Assembly: GCF_003432075.1 (NCBI RefSeq)
Contig: NZ_QWBU01000006.1
Location: 186,001 to 250,000 of the forward strand
Length of the DNA stretch: 64,000 nucleotides
Direction of reading: 5' to 3'
From: Shinella sp. WSJ-2
GTDB lineage: Bacteria > Pseudomonadota > Alphaproteobacteria > Rhizobiales > Rhizobiaceae
Below the pieces are notes generated by a model. That model saw only the letters and a program-made list of their open reading frames with translations. It was not told the origin of the DNA and searched no databases. Both the position numbers and the translations under genes were made by a program. Shown here one piece after another: positions 18,911 to 27,525 of this stretch (positions are counted from its first letter, which is position 1; each line of letters starts with the position of its first letter).

Positions 18911-19813
18911 TCACTCCACCGCCGCGCGCAAGGCCCGCGTGATCTCGTCGGCGAACATGGAGGCGGCGAGCGCCCGGCCGCGCTTTTCGCGCTGGACGAG
19001 GGAGAGCACATTCTTGCCGAAGGTGCGGTCGCGGATCTGCACATAGGTGAGCAGCCCGTTGCGCTGCTCCTCGGCGATGTCGAACTTGCTCAAGAAGGCG
19101 ATGCTGTCGCCGCTGGCGGCGAGGCATTTCATGGCCTCGATCGAATTGGTCAGGAAGGCCGGCTCCACGGCAAGCCCGGCCTCCGAAAAGGCATCGGCGA
19201 CGATGCCGTGGATCAGCATCGACTTGTCGGCGAAGATCAGCGGATAGGGTTCGCAGAAGGAGAGCGGCAGGGTCTCCATGCCGGCGAGCGGATGTTCCGG
19301 CGAGACGACGGCGCCGAGCCGCGTGTCCATCTTCCACAGCGTTTCGAGCTGCGGCAGGACGGGGAGGTTGAAGGCGAGGCCGAGATCCGCCTCGCCGTCG
19401 ATAACGGCCTGCACGATATCGCGGACGAACATCACGCGGATGGAGATTTTCAGCCGCGGATGGCGGGCGCAGAAGCTGGCCGCCGCCTTCGGCACGATGC
19501 CGCCGGCCAGGCCGTTCATGGTGGCGATGATCACCTCGCCGCTCTGCAAAGTCTTGATGTCGCGGATTTCCGCCTCGACCTGGCTGTATTCCTTGATCGT
19601 GCGGCGCACATGGGCGAGCAGAATTTCGCCTGCCGGCGTGAGCCGCAGGCCGCGCGGCAGGCGCTCGAACAGCGGCTCGCCGATCGCCTCCTCCAATTGC
19701 AGCACATGCTTGTTGATAGCCGACGGCGCCACGTTCAGCCGCTCGCCGGCTGCGCGGATCGAACCCAGCCGCGCCACCTCGTCGATATAGCGCAGCACGC
19801 GGGAGTGCAGCAT
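18911..19813 (-). CDS. LysR-family transcriptional regulator
   Basis: A 300-residue LysR regulator: N-terminal winged helix (ARLGSIRAAGERLNVAPSAINKHVLQLE) and a C-terminal effector domain. ATG 19813 is preceded by a near-perfect AAGGAGG; the annotated longer frame begins 5 codons earlier. It is divergent from the adenine-deaminase-like gene and a perfect 14-bp palindrome (19839-19852) lies 26 bp upstream of its start, so it most likely controls that operon, with a purine-related or amidohydrolase product as co-inducer (inference). Confidence 0.85.
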   Translation of the reverse strand: MLHSRVLRYIDEVARLGSIRAAGERLNVAPSAINKHVLQLEEAIGEPLFERLPRGLRLTPAGEILLAHVRRTIKEYSQVEAEIRDIKTLQSGEVIIATMNGLAGGIVPKAAASFCARHPRLKISIRVMFVRDIVQAVIDGEADLGLAFNLPVLPQLETLWKMDTRLGAVVSPEHPLAGMETLPLSFCEPYPLIFADKSMLIHGIVADAFSEAGLAVEPAFLTNSIEAMKCLAASGDSIAFLSKFDIAEEQRNGLLTYVQIRDRTFGKNVLSLVQREKRGRALAASMFADEITRALRAAVE

Positions 19814-19838
19814 GTTCGCCTCCTTCAAGTGTTCTCGA

Positions 19839-19852
19839 AAAGCGTACGCTTT
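19839..19852. promoter_or_regulatory. Perfect palindrome, candidate LysR operator
   Basis: AAAGCGTACGCTTT is a perfect 14-bp palindrome in the 179-bp region between the divergent LysR gene and the deaminase-like gene. Its position close to the regulator start is typical for an autoregulatory LysR recognition site. Confidence 0.5.
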
Positions 19853-19992
19853 GCGCGTAAAATACTGCTTTTCGGAAACGGTTCAATGGCGTCTTATGGT
19901 TTCGAAAGGCGCGGAGGCAGGAGCTGCGCTTGCGGGGGAAGCCCCGAACGATTGCCGGCCCGGCGACGGGCCGAAGAGACCGGAGGACCATC

Positions 19993-21732
19993 ATGAACCA
20001 ACATGTCACCATCGCGGAGGCCGCGCACTACGACAAGGTGCGGGCGATCTTCGCCGTCCTGAACGGCGAGCGGGAGGCGGACCTGCTCCTGAAGAACCTG
20101 AACATCCTCGATGTCCACGGCGAGACCGTCTATCACGGCTCGATCCTTGTCTATGACAAGCGCATCATCGCGCTCAACCCGGACGAGAGCATCCTGAAGG
20201 TGAAGGAAGTCTTCGACGGCGAAGGGCTCTATGCCATTCCCGGCCTGATCGACGCCCATATCCATTTCGAATCCCAGCTCGCCCATCCGACGGCGCTGGC
20301 CGAGGCCATGGTGCCCTGCGGCACGACGACGATCTATTCCGAATGCCTCGATCTCCTGAGTGCGGCCGGCGAAGAGGGCGTCGAGGCGGCGCAGAAACTG
20401 TTCAAGGACTACGACAAGCTGCCCTATCGCCTCTATGCCTTCGCGCCGGGTAAGAAGACGGCGGCTAATGTCACCGAGGCGGTACTGAAGATGGAGCCGG
20501 TGATCGGGCTCGGCGAGTTCGAGCACTTCACCTATTCCTCGGGCAATGACGACGATTTCCGCAAGGCCGCCTGGGTTCGCGCGCAGGGCGGCTTCATGAA
20601 CGGTCACTGGGGCGTCACCGCGCTCTCCGACATGATCCTCAACTACCTGCCGGCCATCGGCTGCTCGAACAACCATGACGTCTGGAACGAGAAGGACCTT
20701 GAAAAGAGCGTCCGCTACGGCTTCCCGACGCATATCAAGTTCGGCGTGGGCAGCGCCGAGGTGATCAAGGTGCTGCTGCGCGCCATCGTCGACCGCAAAT
20801 GGCCGACGGACAATTTCATGCTCTGCACGGACAATATCTCCATCGAGCGCCTGCTGACCATGGGCCATATGGACTGGATCATCTCGCTCTGCGCCGAGAT
20901 GGGCATCAATCCGATCCACGCGATCAAGATGGCGACGCTCAACACGGCGCGCTCCTTCCACATGGAAGACAAGCTCGGCTCGCTGACGCCCGGCCGCTTC
21001 GCCGACATCGTGCTGACGGACAGCCTGTCGAAGATCAATCCGCGTTATGTCTTCAAGGACGGCGAACTGGTCGCCAAGGACCGCAAGCTTTTGACGAATG
21101 CCGAGATCGACTATTCCGGCATGTGCAAGAAGGGCGTTCCCGGCCTCGCCGATCTGACGGCCGACCAGCTCAATATCGTGCCGCTCGAAATCTCCGAGGA
21201 CGGCAGCAAGGCGAAGGTCTATCTGTTCGACGTCTATGGCCGCGGCCATGCGAAGTTCTACCAGGAGGTCTGGGTGCCGCTGCGCGACGGCAAGGTGGTG
21301 CCGGAGGTCGACGGCGTCAAATATTCGCGCCTCTCGGTCATCCAGCGTTACGCCGATGGCAAGCGCCATATCGTCAACGGCCTGTTCAAGGGCGTGTCGA
21401 TCGATCGCGGCGCTGTCGCGACCTTCTGGCCGGCGCCGAAACCCTACTTCGTCGTGGTGGGCGAGGAGAGCGCGGAAATGTGCCACTGCGTCAAGCAGGT
21501 CGACACCTATGCCGGCGCGTGCATCGTCACCGAAAACAAGGTGGAGAAGGCGGTGATGCCGCTCGATATCTACGGCGTCATGGCGAACATGACCGTTTCC
21601 GAGTTGACGGCGGCGGCCGGGTCGATCGATGCGGCGCTCGCCGCGATGGGCAACCGCAACGAGGGTGAGCCCGTGGTCAACAAGCTGCTCAGCCTGTTCA
21701 TCTCGCTGCACCGCTTCCGGTTAATGCACTGA
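19993..21732 (+). CDS. Adenine-deaminase-family amidohydrolase (atypical)
   Basis: A 579-residue metal-dependent amidohydrolase matching adenine deaminase in length and domain order: N-terminal beta domain, TIM barrel beginning GLIDAHIHFES (His-X-His metal ligands), GLGEFEH glutamate, NGHWG, NNHDVW, and CTDNIS aspartate, then a C-terminal domain. In standard adenine deaminases the barrel reads SDHE and the loop TDDR; here those are NNHD and TDNI, so the metal ligands persist but the general pattern is altered. Substrate may be adenine or another cyclic amide. ATG 19993 has GGAGGA upstream; the longer frame is rejected. Followed by a membrane protein gene. Confidence 0.78.
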   Translation: MNQHVTIAEAAHYDKVRAIFAVLNGEREADLLLKNLNILDVHGETVYHGSILVYDKRIIALNPDESILKVKEVFDGEGLYAIPGLIDAHIHFESQLAHPTALAEAMVPCGTTTIYSECLDLLSAAGEEGVEAAQKLFKDYDKLPYRLYAFAPGKKTAANVTEAVLKMEPVIGLGEFEHFTYSSGNDDDFRKAAWVRAQGGFMNGHWGVTALSDMILNYLPAIGCSNNHDVWNEKDLEKSVRYGFPTHIKFGVGSAEVIKVLLRAIVDRKWPTDNFMLCTDNISIERLLTMGHMDWIISLCAEMGINPIHAIKMATLNTARSFHMEDKLGSLTPGRFADIVLTDSLSKINPRYVFKDGELVAKDRKLLTNAEIDYSGMCKKGVPGLADLTADQLNIVPLEISEDGSKAKVYLFDVYGRGHAKFYQEVWVPLRDGKVVPEVDGVKYSRLSVIQRYADGKRHIVNGLFKGVSIDRGAVATFWPAPKPYFVVVGEESAEMCHCVKQVDTYAGACIVTENKVEKAVMPLDIYGVMANMTVSELTAAAGSIDAALAAMGNRNEGEPVVNKLLSLFISLHRFRLMH

Positions 21733-21743
21733 CGGAAAGAACC

Positions 21744-21776
21744 GTACCGGCAGGCGCAGGAGGCGCCTGCCGGTAC
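21744..21776 (+). other. Strong intercistronic stem-loop
   Basis: A perfect 14-bp stem (21744-21757 with 21763-21776) and a 5-nt loop follow the deaminase-like gene. No T-tract follows, so it is more likely an mRNA processing or stability element between the two genes than a full terminator. Confidence 0.6.
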
Positions 21777-21891
21777 CCAAAAGTTACGGATTGACCGGGA
21801 GAAGGAGTTCCGGGACATCCGCGAAAACGTTTTTCAGCGCGGCAGGCCGGGAGTGACGGGAGGCTCCGCGCAACGCCCTTGGGAGGAAACC

Positions 21892-22602
21892 ATGGCACAT
21901 CATGCGGCGGAAGCCGAAATCGTCGATACCGGCAGCCTGACGCGGCGCTGGATCATGTATGTCTTGGGGATCTACATCCTGACCTTCGGGGTCAGCCTAG
22001 CGATCCGCGCCGGCGTCGGCATCTCGCCGCAGAGCAGCCTGACGCGCACCATGACGCTGGTCTATCCGCCGCTGAGCCAGGGCACGTACAATTTCATGCT
22101 CGAGCTGATCATGCTCGCGCTGACCTATTTCGTGCTGCCGAAGGATTTCAAGCTCAAGAATTTCGCCTCGCTCATCCCGGCCTTCGTGCTGGCGGTGTTC
22201 CTCGATCTCAACCTCAAGCTCACCGAGTTCATCGTGCTGGAGGAGTATTCCTACCGGGTGGCACTGCTGGTCTTTGCCGATGCGGCCCTCGCGTTCGGTC
22301 TCTTCCTGATGATCCGCGCCAATCTCGTGCTGATGCCGATCGACATGTTCGTCAACACGATCTTCAAGCGCACCGGCTGGAAGTGGGGCAACATCAAGAC
22401 GGGCTTCGACTGCACGCTGCTCGTGACGTCGGCGCTGATCGGCCTCGGCTTCCTCGGTGAAATCCAGTTCATCCGCGAGGGCACGATTATCAATGCCATC
22501 CTCATCGGTCAGTACATCAGGCTCTATTTCTTCCTCTACAAGAAGATGAGCGCCGGGAAGAACGCACCCGAGACCGGCGCGCTCGAACCGGCATCGAAAT
22601 AG
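21892..22602 (+). CDS. YczE/YitT-like integral membrane protein
   Basis: A 236-residue polytopic protein with five or six predicted membrane spans beginning RRWIMYVLGIYILTFGVSLAIRAGVGISP. The early GVGISPQSS pattern and later LVLMPIDMF repeat fit the YczE/YyaS/YitT family (DUF6198-type), proteins of unknown or proposed transport function. ATG 21892 has GGGAGGAAAC upstream. It probably shares a transcript with the preceding amidohydrolase and might import its substrate or export its product, which is an inference from gene order only. A strong terminator follows. Confidence 0.75.
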   Translation: MAHHAAEAEIVDTGSLTRRWIMYVLGIYILTFGVSLAIRAGVGISPQSSLTRTMTLVYPPLSQGTYNFMLELIMLALTYFVLPKDFKLKNFASLIPAFVLAVFLDLNLKLTEFIVLEEYSYRVALLVFADAALAFGLFLMIRANLVLMPIDMFVNTIFKRTGWKWGNIKTGFDCTLLVTSALIGLGFLGEIQFIREGTIINAILIGQYIRLYFFLYKKMSAGKNAPETGALEPASK

Positions 22603-22626
22603 ACGACAGGACTTTCAGAACACCAA

Positions 22627-22664
22627 GACAGGGCACCCCGAACGGGTGCCCTGTCGCCTTTTGC
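22627..22664 (+). terminator. Rho-independent terminator
   Basis: A perfect 12-bp GC-rich stem (22627-22638 with 22644-22655), 5-nt loop, then GCCTTTTG. It closes the deaminase/membrane-protein operon. Confidence 0.85.
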
Positions 22665-22768
22665 GGGATAACCAGCCAATTCGCTGGCCACACGGCGGAT
22701 TCCCGCTTATGCCGGATGGATTGAAAGAGCTTGCGGGCGCAGGTGCATCCGGTGAAACTACTCCCATC

Positions 22769-23965
22769 ATGAAAGCCATTTCCGGCACCAATCTCGAACA
22801 GGCGAAAGCGCACAACCGGCGGGTCGTGATCGAGGCGATCCGCACGAACGGTCCGCTGTCGCGCGCCGCGATCGCCCGCCTGACCGCGCTGACGGCGCAA
22901 ACCGTGTCGAACATCGTCGAGGAGCTGGAAGGGTCGGAACTCCTGAAGGCCGACAGCCCGCAGAAGCTGGCGCGCGGCCAGCCCTTCACGCCCTATTCGA
23001 TCAATCCCGACGGCGCCTATTCGATCGGCCTGGAGCTGGAGCGCGACCATGCGGCGGGCGTGCTGACCGATCTCTCGGGCACGATCCGGGCCCGCATTGT
23101 CAGGCCCATCGACCCGCCGACGCCGGAGCAGGCGATCCCGATCCTCGCGACGATCAGCGCGGAATTGCAGGAGACCTTTGCCTTCGACCGCAACCGCCTG
23201 CTCGGCGTCGGCATCGCCATGCCCGGCCGCTATGCGGCGGAGGGCGTGACCTCGCTGACTCCGATCGCCCTGCCGGGCTGGCAGCATTTCGAGGTCGGGC
23301 CGGCGCTGGAACGGCTGGTCGGCGTGCCGGTTCTGGTGGAAAACGATGCGACGGCGGCGGCGATCGGCGAACGGCTCTATGGCGTCGCCCGTGGCCTCAG
23401 CAGCTTCGTCTACCTCTTCCTTGGCGGCGGCATCGGCGCGGGCATGTTCCTCGACGGGCATCTCTATCGGGGCAGCCGGGCCAATGCCGGCGAGATCGGC
23501 CATATCGTCGTCGAGCCCAATGGCCTGCCCTGCATTTGCGGCAAGCGCGGATGCCTCGACCGCTATGTTTCGCTTGGTGCGGCTTACGAGCACCTCAAGA
23601 TATCAGATCCCGGTGCCTACAAGGCCGATCAACTTGATGCGATGGTGGAGGGAGCTGGCTCCGCACTGGACGGCTGGCTCGACGCGGCGGCCGACCCGAT
23701 GCGCCGGACCATCGATTTCCTGGAACTGGCCTTCGATCCCCAGACCATCGTGCTCGGCGGGCCGATGCCTGCGGGGCTGCTGGCGCGGCTTGCCGCGCGC
23801 ATGGAACCGCTCTATCCGCCTGTTGATCCAACGGAAGAGCGGCGCATTCCCCGCATCATGATTGCGGCGACCGGCAAGGACACGTCCATTCTGGGTGCTG
23901 CCGCCTTGCCGGTCTTTTCCGAGACGAACCCGCAATTTGCGGTGTTGCAGAAGCCTGTGGCGTAA
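22769..23965 (+). CDS. ROK-family transcriptional regulator
   Basis: A 398-residue ROK protein of the NagC/Mlc/XylR type: N-terminal winged helix (RAAIARLTALTAQTVSNIVEELE, about residues 30-55), then an actin-like sugar kinase fold with VENDATAAAIGERLYG and LGGGIGAGMFLDG, and the zinc motif CICGKRGCLDRY. The DNA-binding domain plus zinc loop marks a sugar-responsive repressor. It is convergent with the GH20 hexosaminidase gene, so N-acetylglucosamine-related control is reasonable. The start is uncertain: ATG 22769 is used because the family begins near the LEQAKAHNRRVV helix; ATG 22709 is in frame. Confidence 0.83.
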   Translation: MKAISGTNLEQAKAHNRRVVIEAIRTNGPLSRAAIARLTALTAQTVSNIVEELEGSELLKADSPQKLARGQPFTPYSINPDGAYSIGLELERDHAAGVLTDLSGTIRARIVRPIDPPTPEQAIPILATISAELQETFAFDRNRLLGVGIAMPGRYAAEGVTSLTPIALPGWQHFEVGPALERLVGVPVLVENDATAAAIGERLYGVARGLSSFVYLFLGGGIGAGMFLDGHLYRGSRANAGEIGHIVVEPNGLPCICGKRGCLDRYVSLGAAYEHLKISDPGAYKADQLDAMVEGAGSALDGWLDAAADPMRRTIDFLELAFDPQTIVLGGPMPAGLLARLAARMEPLYPPVDPTEERRIPRIMIAATGKDTSILGAAALPVFSETNPQFAVLQKPVA

Positions 23966-23973
23966 GTTTTTGC

Positions 23974-25986
23974 TTACGCGATCGGGAAGCCGTAGAGCAC
24001 CGGCATCAGCCCGGCGGCGGCCTTGAACCGCTCCCAGGATTTGCGCTCCGGCAGCGTCCAGCCGGTTTCGGCAATGGCCGAAAGGCGGGGGAAGACGAGA
24101 CGGTCGAAGACGGCGCGATCCTTCATCGGCTCCGACCATATGCAGGCCTGCACACCCCGGAGATTCGCTTTCTGCGCGTCGTTCCAGCCGGCGACGGGAT
24201 CGAACTGGTAGGTCATTTCCGGCGCCGACCAGCCGGCCCAGCTGGCGCCCGGCTCGTCCCAGTCGGGGCTGTTGGCCATGTCGAGATAATAGGCCTGGCC
24301 GGGGCAGACGACCATCGAATAGCCCTCGCCGGCAAGTGCGGCCGAGACGTCCATATCGCGCCAGCCGCAGAGATAGGTCGCGGCCTTGTCGATGACATTG
24401 CCGTGCGCGGCCTCTTCCCAGCCACCGGTGACGCAGCCTTGCGAGGCGAGGAACGTCTGGATCCGCTTGAGGAAGATCGCCTGCAGGACGGCGGCGCCCG
24501 AACCGTCGATGGCATCGGCGCCATGCGTGTTGGTGATGACGTTCAGCCGGCGGGCATGCGCCTCGGCCATGGCCGCGCCGCTGACGTCGCGCAGCTTCTC
24601 CAGAGCCTCCTGCGAGCCCGACCAGGCGCCGATCGGCACCTCGTCGGCGCCGACATGGATCGTCTTGAAGGGGAAGAGCTCGATCAGCTCCTTGAAGATC
24701 GTCTCCAGCACGTCATAGGTCTCTTCGCGCGCCGGGTTGAGGCAATTGTCCGGGAAACCCTGTACGGAATAGTAGCTGCCCTGTTCGTCCGGATCGCGCA
24801 ACTCCGGAATGGCGAGCTGCATGGCGAAGCAGTGGCCGGGCACGTCGATTTCCGGCACGATCTCGATGCCGATGGTTCGGGCGTAGGCAACGATGCTGCG
24901 AATCGTCGACTTCGTATAGAAGCCGCCGGTCCTTTCCGGCCCGGTGCCGAGCAGCGGCGGGACGGGGAGACCATGCCCACGCCACGCGCCGATCTCGGTC
25001 AGTGCCGGATAGGCGTCGATTTCAACGCGCCAAGATTCGTCGTCGGAGAGATGCCAATGGAAGCGGTTGAGCTTGCTCCAGGCGAGGATGGCCAGGATCT
25101 TGCGGATCTCGGCCTCGCCATAGAACTGGCGTGCGACATCGAGATGCAAGCCGCGCCAGTCCATGGAGGGGGCGTCGGTGATCGTGCCCGTAGCGGGGAA
25201 GCTGTAGGCATCGGGGAAATGCCGCGCCCCGCGCCAGATCTGGCCGAGCGTGATCAGGCCATAGAGCAGGCCGGTGCGGCCGGAGGCGGCAACCGAAACC
25301 GAGTCGGCGGCAAAGGTGACCTCATAGGCTTCCGCTGCAAGTCCTTGCTTCAGATTGAGCTGCACGGGAAGCCCGCCTTCCGATGCGGCGCGGACGATGC
25401 CCTCGACGGCAAACAGGTCTTCCGTAAGCTTCGTGAACGCTTCAGCGGCGGCGGTTGCCTCGGTGCTGTCGGCAAGCAGCGTGAAACCGGCGGGCGTGGC
25501 GCGGCGACCGGAAACGGCGACCTCTTTCGGCCAGGGGATTACCGAAACGGGGACCGGCGGGCTCATGGGAACGGGGAAGGCGGCGACGCCGCGCTTAGGC
25601 GGCGCATTGCCGCCGACCTTGAGCGTCGGCCCGGTGCCGATGGCAAGCGTACCGCCATCGGCCAGCACCAGATAGGCGCCGCGCGCGCCGTCCGTCCAGT
25701 GCTTGAAGGCCCAGCTGAGGCCGTGCACGGCGACGGTCCATGTGGCCTCGGGCTCCAGCACGAACCCGTCCGGCGGCAGGAGTTCGGTGAAGTTGGAAAG
25801 CCGCGTGCCGAGCGAGCCGCCATCGATGCTTGCGGCCGGATCGACCCGTCCCGGTCCGCTGACGCAGAGGCGGAAGCCGGAAAGCGACGATTTCGAATGG
25901 TTGGTCAGCTTGAGAATATAGGCGAGCGGCTGGTCGTCGGTGGCGGGCGCCCAGGAGGTTTCGAGGGCGAAGGCGGATATCGGCAT
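23974..25986 (-). CDS. GH20 beta-N-acetylhexosaminidase
   Basis: A 670-residue glycoside hydrolase family 20 enzyme. The catalytic Asp-Glu pair is in HVGADEVPIG; barrel motifs MDWRGLHLDVARQFY, NRFHWHLSDDESWRVEI and EIDVPGHCFA are present, and an N-terminal GH20b-like domain precedes the barrel. It releases terminal GlcNAc or GalNAc, working by substrate-assisted catalysis. No signal peptide is visible, so it probably acts in the cytoplasm on imported oligosaccharides. The ORF can be extended to 26073, but that extension runs through a palindromic intergenic repeat; ATG 25986 is preferred. Sits beside a chitooligosaccharide-type ABC transporter. Confidence 0.88.
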   Translation of the reverse strand: MPISAFALETSWAPATDDQPLAYILKLTNHSKSSLSGFRLCVSGPGRVDPAASIDGGSLGTRLSNFTELLPPDGFVLEPEATWTVAVHGLSWAFKHWTDGARGAYLVLADGGTLAIGTGPTLKVGGNAPPKRGVAAFPVPMSPPVPVSVIPWPKEVAVSGRRATPAGFTLLADSTEATAAAEAFTKLTEDLFAVEGIVRAASEGGLPVQLNLKQGLAAEAYEVTFAADSVSVAASGRTGLLYGLITLGQIWRGARHFPDAYSFPATGTITDAPSMDWRGLHLDVARQFYGEAEIRKILAILAWSKLNRFHWHLSDDESWRVEIDAYPALTEIGAWRGHGLPVPPLLGTGPERTGGFYTKSTIRSIVAYARTIGIEIVPEIDVPGHCFAMQLAIPELRDPDEQGSYYSVQGFPDNCLNPAREETYDVLETIFKELIELFPFKTIHVGADEVPIGAWSGSQEALEKLRDVSGAAMAEAHARRLNVITNTHGADAIDGSGAAVLQAIFLKRIQTFLASQGCVTGGWEEAAHGNVIDKAATYLCGWRDMDVSAALAGEGYSMVVCPGQAYYLDMANSPDWDEPGASWAGWSAPEMTYQFDPVAGWNDAQKANLRGVQACIWSEPMKDRAVFDRLVFPRLSAIAETGWTLPERKSWERFKAAAGLMPVLYGFPIA

Positions 25987-26004
25987 GGCGGTCTCTGGGG
26001 TCTT

Positions 26005-26077
26005 GAGCATTTCCAGCCGAAGCGATTTCGCTTCGGCGTCGGACAATGCGGTTAAAACGAAATCCCAGAGCATTTCC
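26005..26077. repeat. Palindromic intergenic element
   Basis: A 73-bp element bounded by two copies of GAGCATTTCC (26005-26014 and 26068-26077). An internal arm AGCCGAAGCG/CGCTTCGGC forms a hairpin. This resembles the mosaic palindromic elements of rhizobial intergenic regions. It separates the GH20 gene from the GNAT gene. Confidence 0.6.
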
Positions 26078-26087
26078 GGGGGGGGGG
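26078..26087. repeat. Ten-G homopolymer
   Basis: Ten consecutive G residues directly adjoin the palindromic element. Long poly-G runs are rare even in GC-rich genomes and prone to slippage, so copy number may vary or be a sequencing artefact. Confidence 0.6.
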
Positions 26088-26107
26088 CCGGAGATGCGCT
26101 GGGGGGA

Positions 26108-26581
26108 TCAGTTTACGTCGAGCAATCCGGCATAGATGCCGGGGGCGGAATTGGGGATCGGCATGGCGCTGACCGTCTTTTCGTAGAAGGCCGAGGGGCC
26201 GACATCGCCGATGATGGCATAGCCATAGCCCATGGTTTTCAGGTCGAAGAGGGAGGCAAGCAGCAGCGCTTGGCCGATGCCGAGCCCGCGCACCGCTTCA
26301 TCGACGCCGGTCGGGCCGAAGAAGCCGCGGGCAATCGATTCATGGCAGGCGAAGCCCACAAGCTTTTGCGCGCGTGTCGCGATGAAGCAGGTCGGCGGCT
26401 GGCGCGACAGCGAAATGGCCGTCTCGCTTGCCCAGCCCTTGCCGAATTTTTCCGTGACCCATTCGGTCATCAGGCGCGCTTCCGGCGCCAGCGGCCGGCG
26501 GATGGTGACGCCGGCCTCCGCCATTCTGGCGTCGAGGTCCGGCTTCGGGGTGAGCAGTGAGAGATTGACGAGATAGTCCAA
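26108..26581 (-). CDS. GNAT-family N-acetyltransferase
   Basis: A 157-residue protein with the GNAT acetyl-CoA-binding motif A in GVDEAVRGLGIGQALLLA (Arg/Gln-X2-Gly-X-Gly pattern) and a preceding beta-strand KLVGFACHES. These enzymes transfer an acetyl group from acetyl-CoA to an amine. It lies 11 bp downstream of the ABC ATPase gene, so it belongs to the same leftward operon. Acetylation of an amino sugar released from the imported oligosaccharide is a plausible but unproven role. Confidence 0.78.
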   Translation of the reverse strand: MDYLVNLSLLTPKPDLDARMAEAGVTIRRPLAPEARLMTEWVTEKFGKGWASETAISLSRQPPTCFIATRAQKLVGFACHESIARGFFGPTGVDEAVRGLGIGQALLLASLFDLKTMGYGYAIIGDVGPSAFYEKTVSAMPIPNSAPGIYAGLLDVN

Positions 26582-26592
26582 GCTGAAATCCT

Positions 26593-27525
26593 CTAGCTCT
26601 GTGCCGCAAGCGCGCGCACGAAATGGTTTTTCCCGACCTGCTCGACGGCAGTCGAGGTCGGGCGCGAGAGCGCGCGGACCTTTTCCGCCCGTTCGAGAAA
26701 CCGCGCGCTCTCGCCGATGATAAAGGGTCTGGCGCCGTCAGGCACGGCCGAAAGCAGGAGCTGCGTATAGGGATGGCGCGCATTGGCGATGACGGCCTCC
26801 GTCTCGCCCCACTCGACCATCTGGCCGGCGAACATCACCACGATCTCTTCCGCCACGTGGGCGGCGGTCGCGATGTCATGGGTGATGTAGAGCAAGGCCA
26901 GGCTGCGCTCGTGCTTGATGCGGGCGAGCAGTTCCAGGATGCCGAGACGGATCGAGACGTCGAGCATCGAGGTCGGCTCGTCGGCCACGAGCACGCCGGG
27001 CTGTACGGCGAGCGCACGCGCAATGTTGATGCGCTGGCGCTGGCCGCCCGAAAGCTCGTGCGGATATTTCCGCCGCGTCACTGTCGGGTCGAGCCCGACA
27101 TCGGCCAGCAGGGTGGAAACCGCATCGGCGACCTCAGTCTTGCCCGCGGCATGGCGGTGCAGAAGCACCGGACGCGAGAGGTGATGGTCGATGGAAAAGA
27201 CCGGATTGAGCGAGGAGAACGGGTCCTGAAAGACCATCTGCACCTCGCGGCGATAGGCTTTTTCCTCGTCGCGCGTGCCGGTTGCGGTGACATCGCGGCC
27301 GCGGAAGGAGAGGCGGCCCGATGTTGGCTGGTCCATGCGGGCGATAATGCGGGCGCAGGTCGTCTTGCCGCAACCGGATTCGCCGACCAGCGCCAAGGCG
27401 CGGCCCGGCGTCAGCGACAGCGAAATGCCGCGCAGCGCCTGCACGGCGCCGAAGCTGCGCTCGATCGTGTCGAGGCGGATGATCGGCTCCGCCGTCGGGA
27501 GGGAAAGGCTGGGGGCGAGGTTCAT
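26593..27525 (-). CDS. Oligosaccharide/peptide ABC transporter ATPase (DppF/OppF-type)
   Basis: A 310-residue ATPase with Walker A GESGCGKTT, Q-loop VFQDPFSSLNP, signature [15 protein letters not shown] and Walker B LVADEPTSMLD. The C-terminal oligopeptide_ABC extension (HPYTQLLLSAVPD) identifies the Opp/Dpp branch. It overlaps the preceding ATPase gene by 4 bp. Together they form the two-ATPase motor of the transporter encoded by 26593-31931. Confidence 0.85.
   Translation of the reverse strand: MNLAPSLSLPTAEPIIRLDTIERSFGAVQALRGISLSLTPGRALALVGESGCGKTTCARIIARMDQPTSGRLSFRGRDVTATGTRDEEKAYRREVQMVFQDPFSSLNPVFSIDHHLSRPVLLHRHAAGKTEVADAVSTLLADVGLDPTVTRRKYPHELSGGQRQRINIARALAVQPGVLVADEPTSMLDVSIRLGILELLARIKHERSLALLYITHDIATAAHVAEEIVVMFAGQMVEWGETEAVIANARHPYTQLLLSAVPDGARPFIIGESARFLERAEKVRALSRPTSTAVEQVGKNHFVRALAAQS

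Noticed and set aside
19894-21711. 605-codon minus-strand frame opposite the deaminase-like gene
   Set aside because: It mirrors a gene with clear amidohydrolase motifs and has no recognisable domain of its own.
25987-26073. Upstream start of the GH20 gene
   Set aside because: The extension passes through a palindromic repeat element and adds no family sequence.
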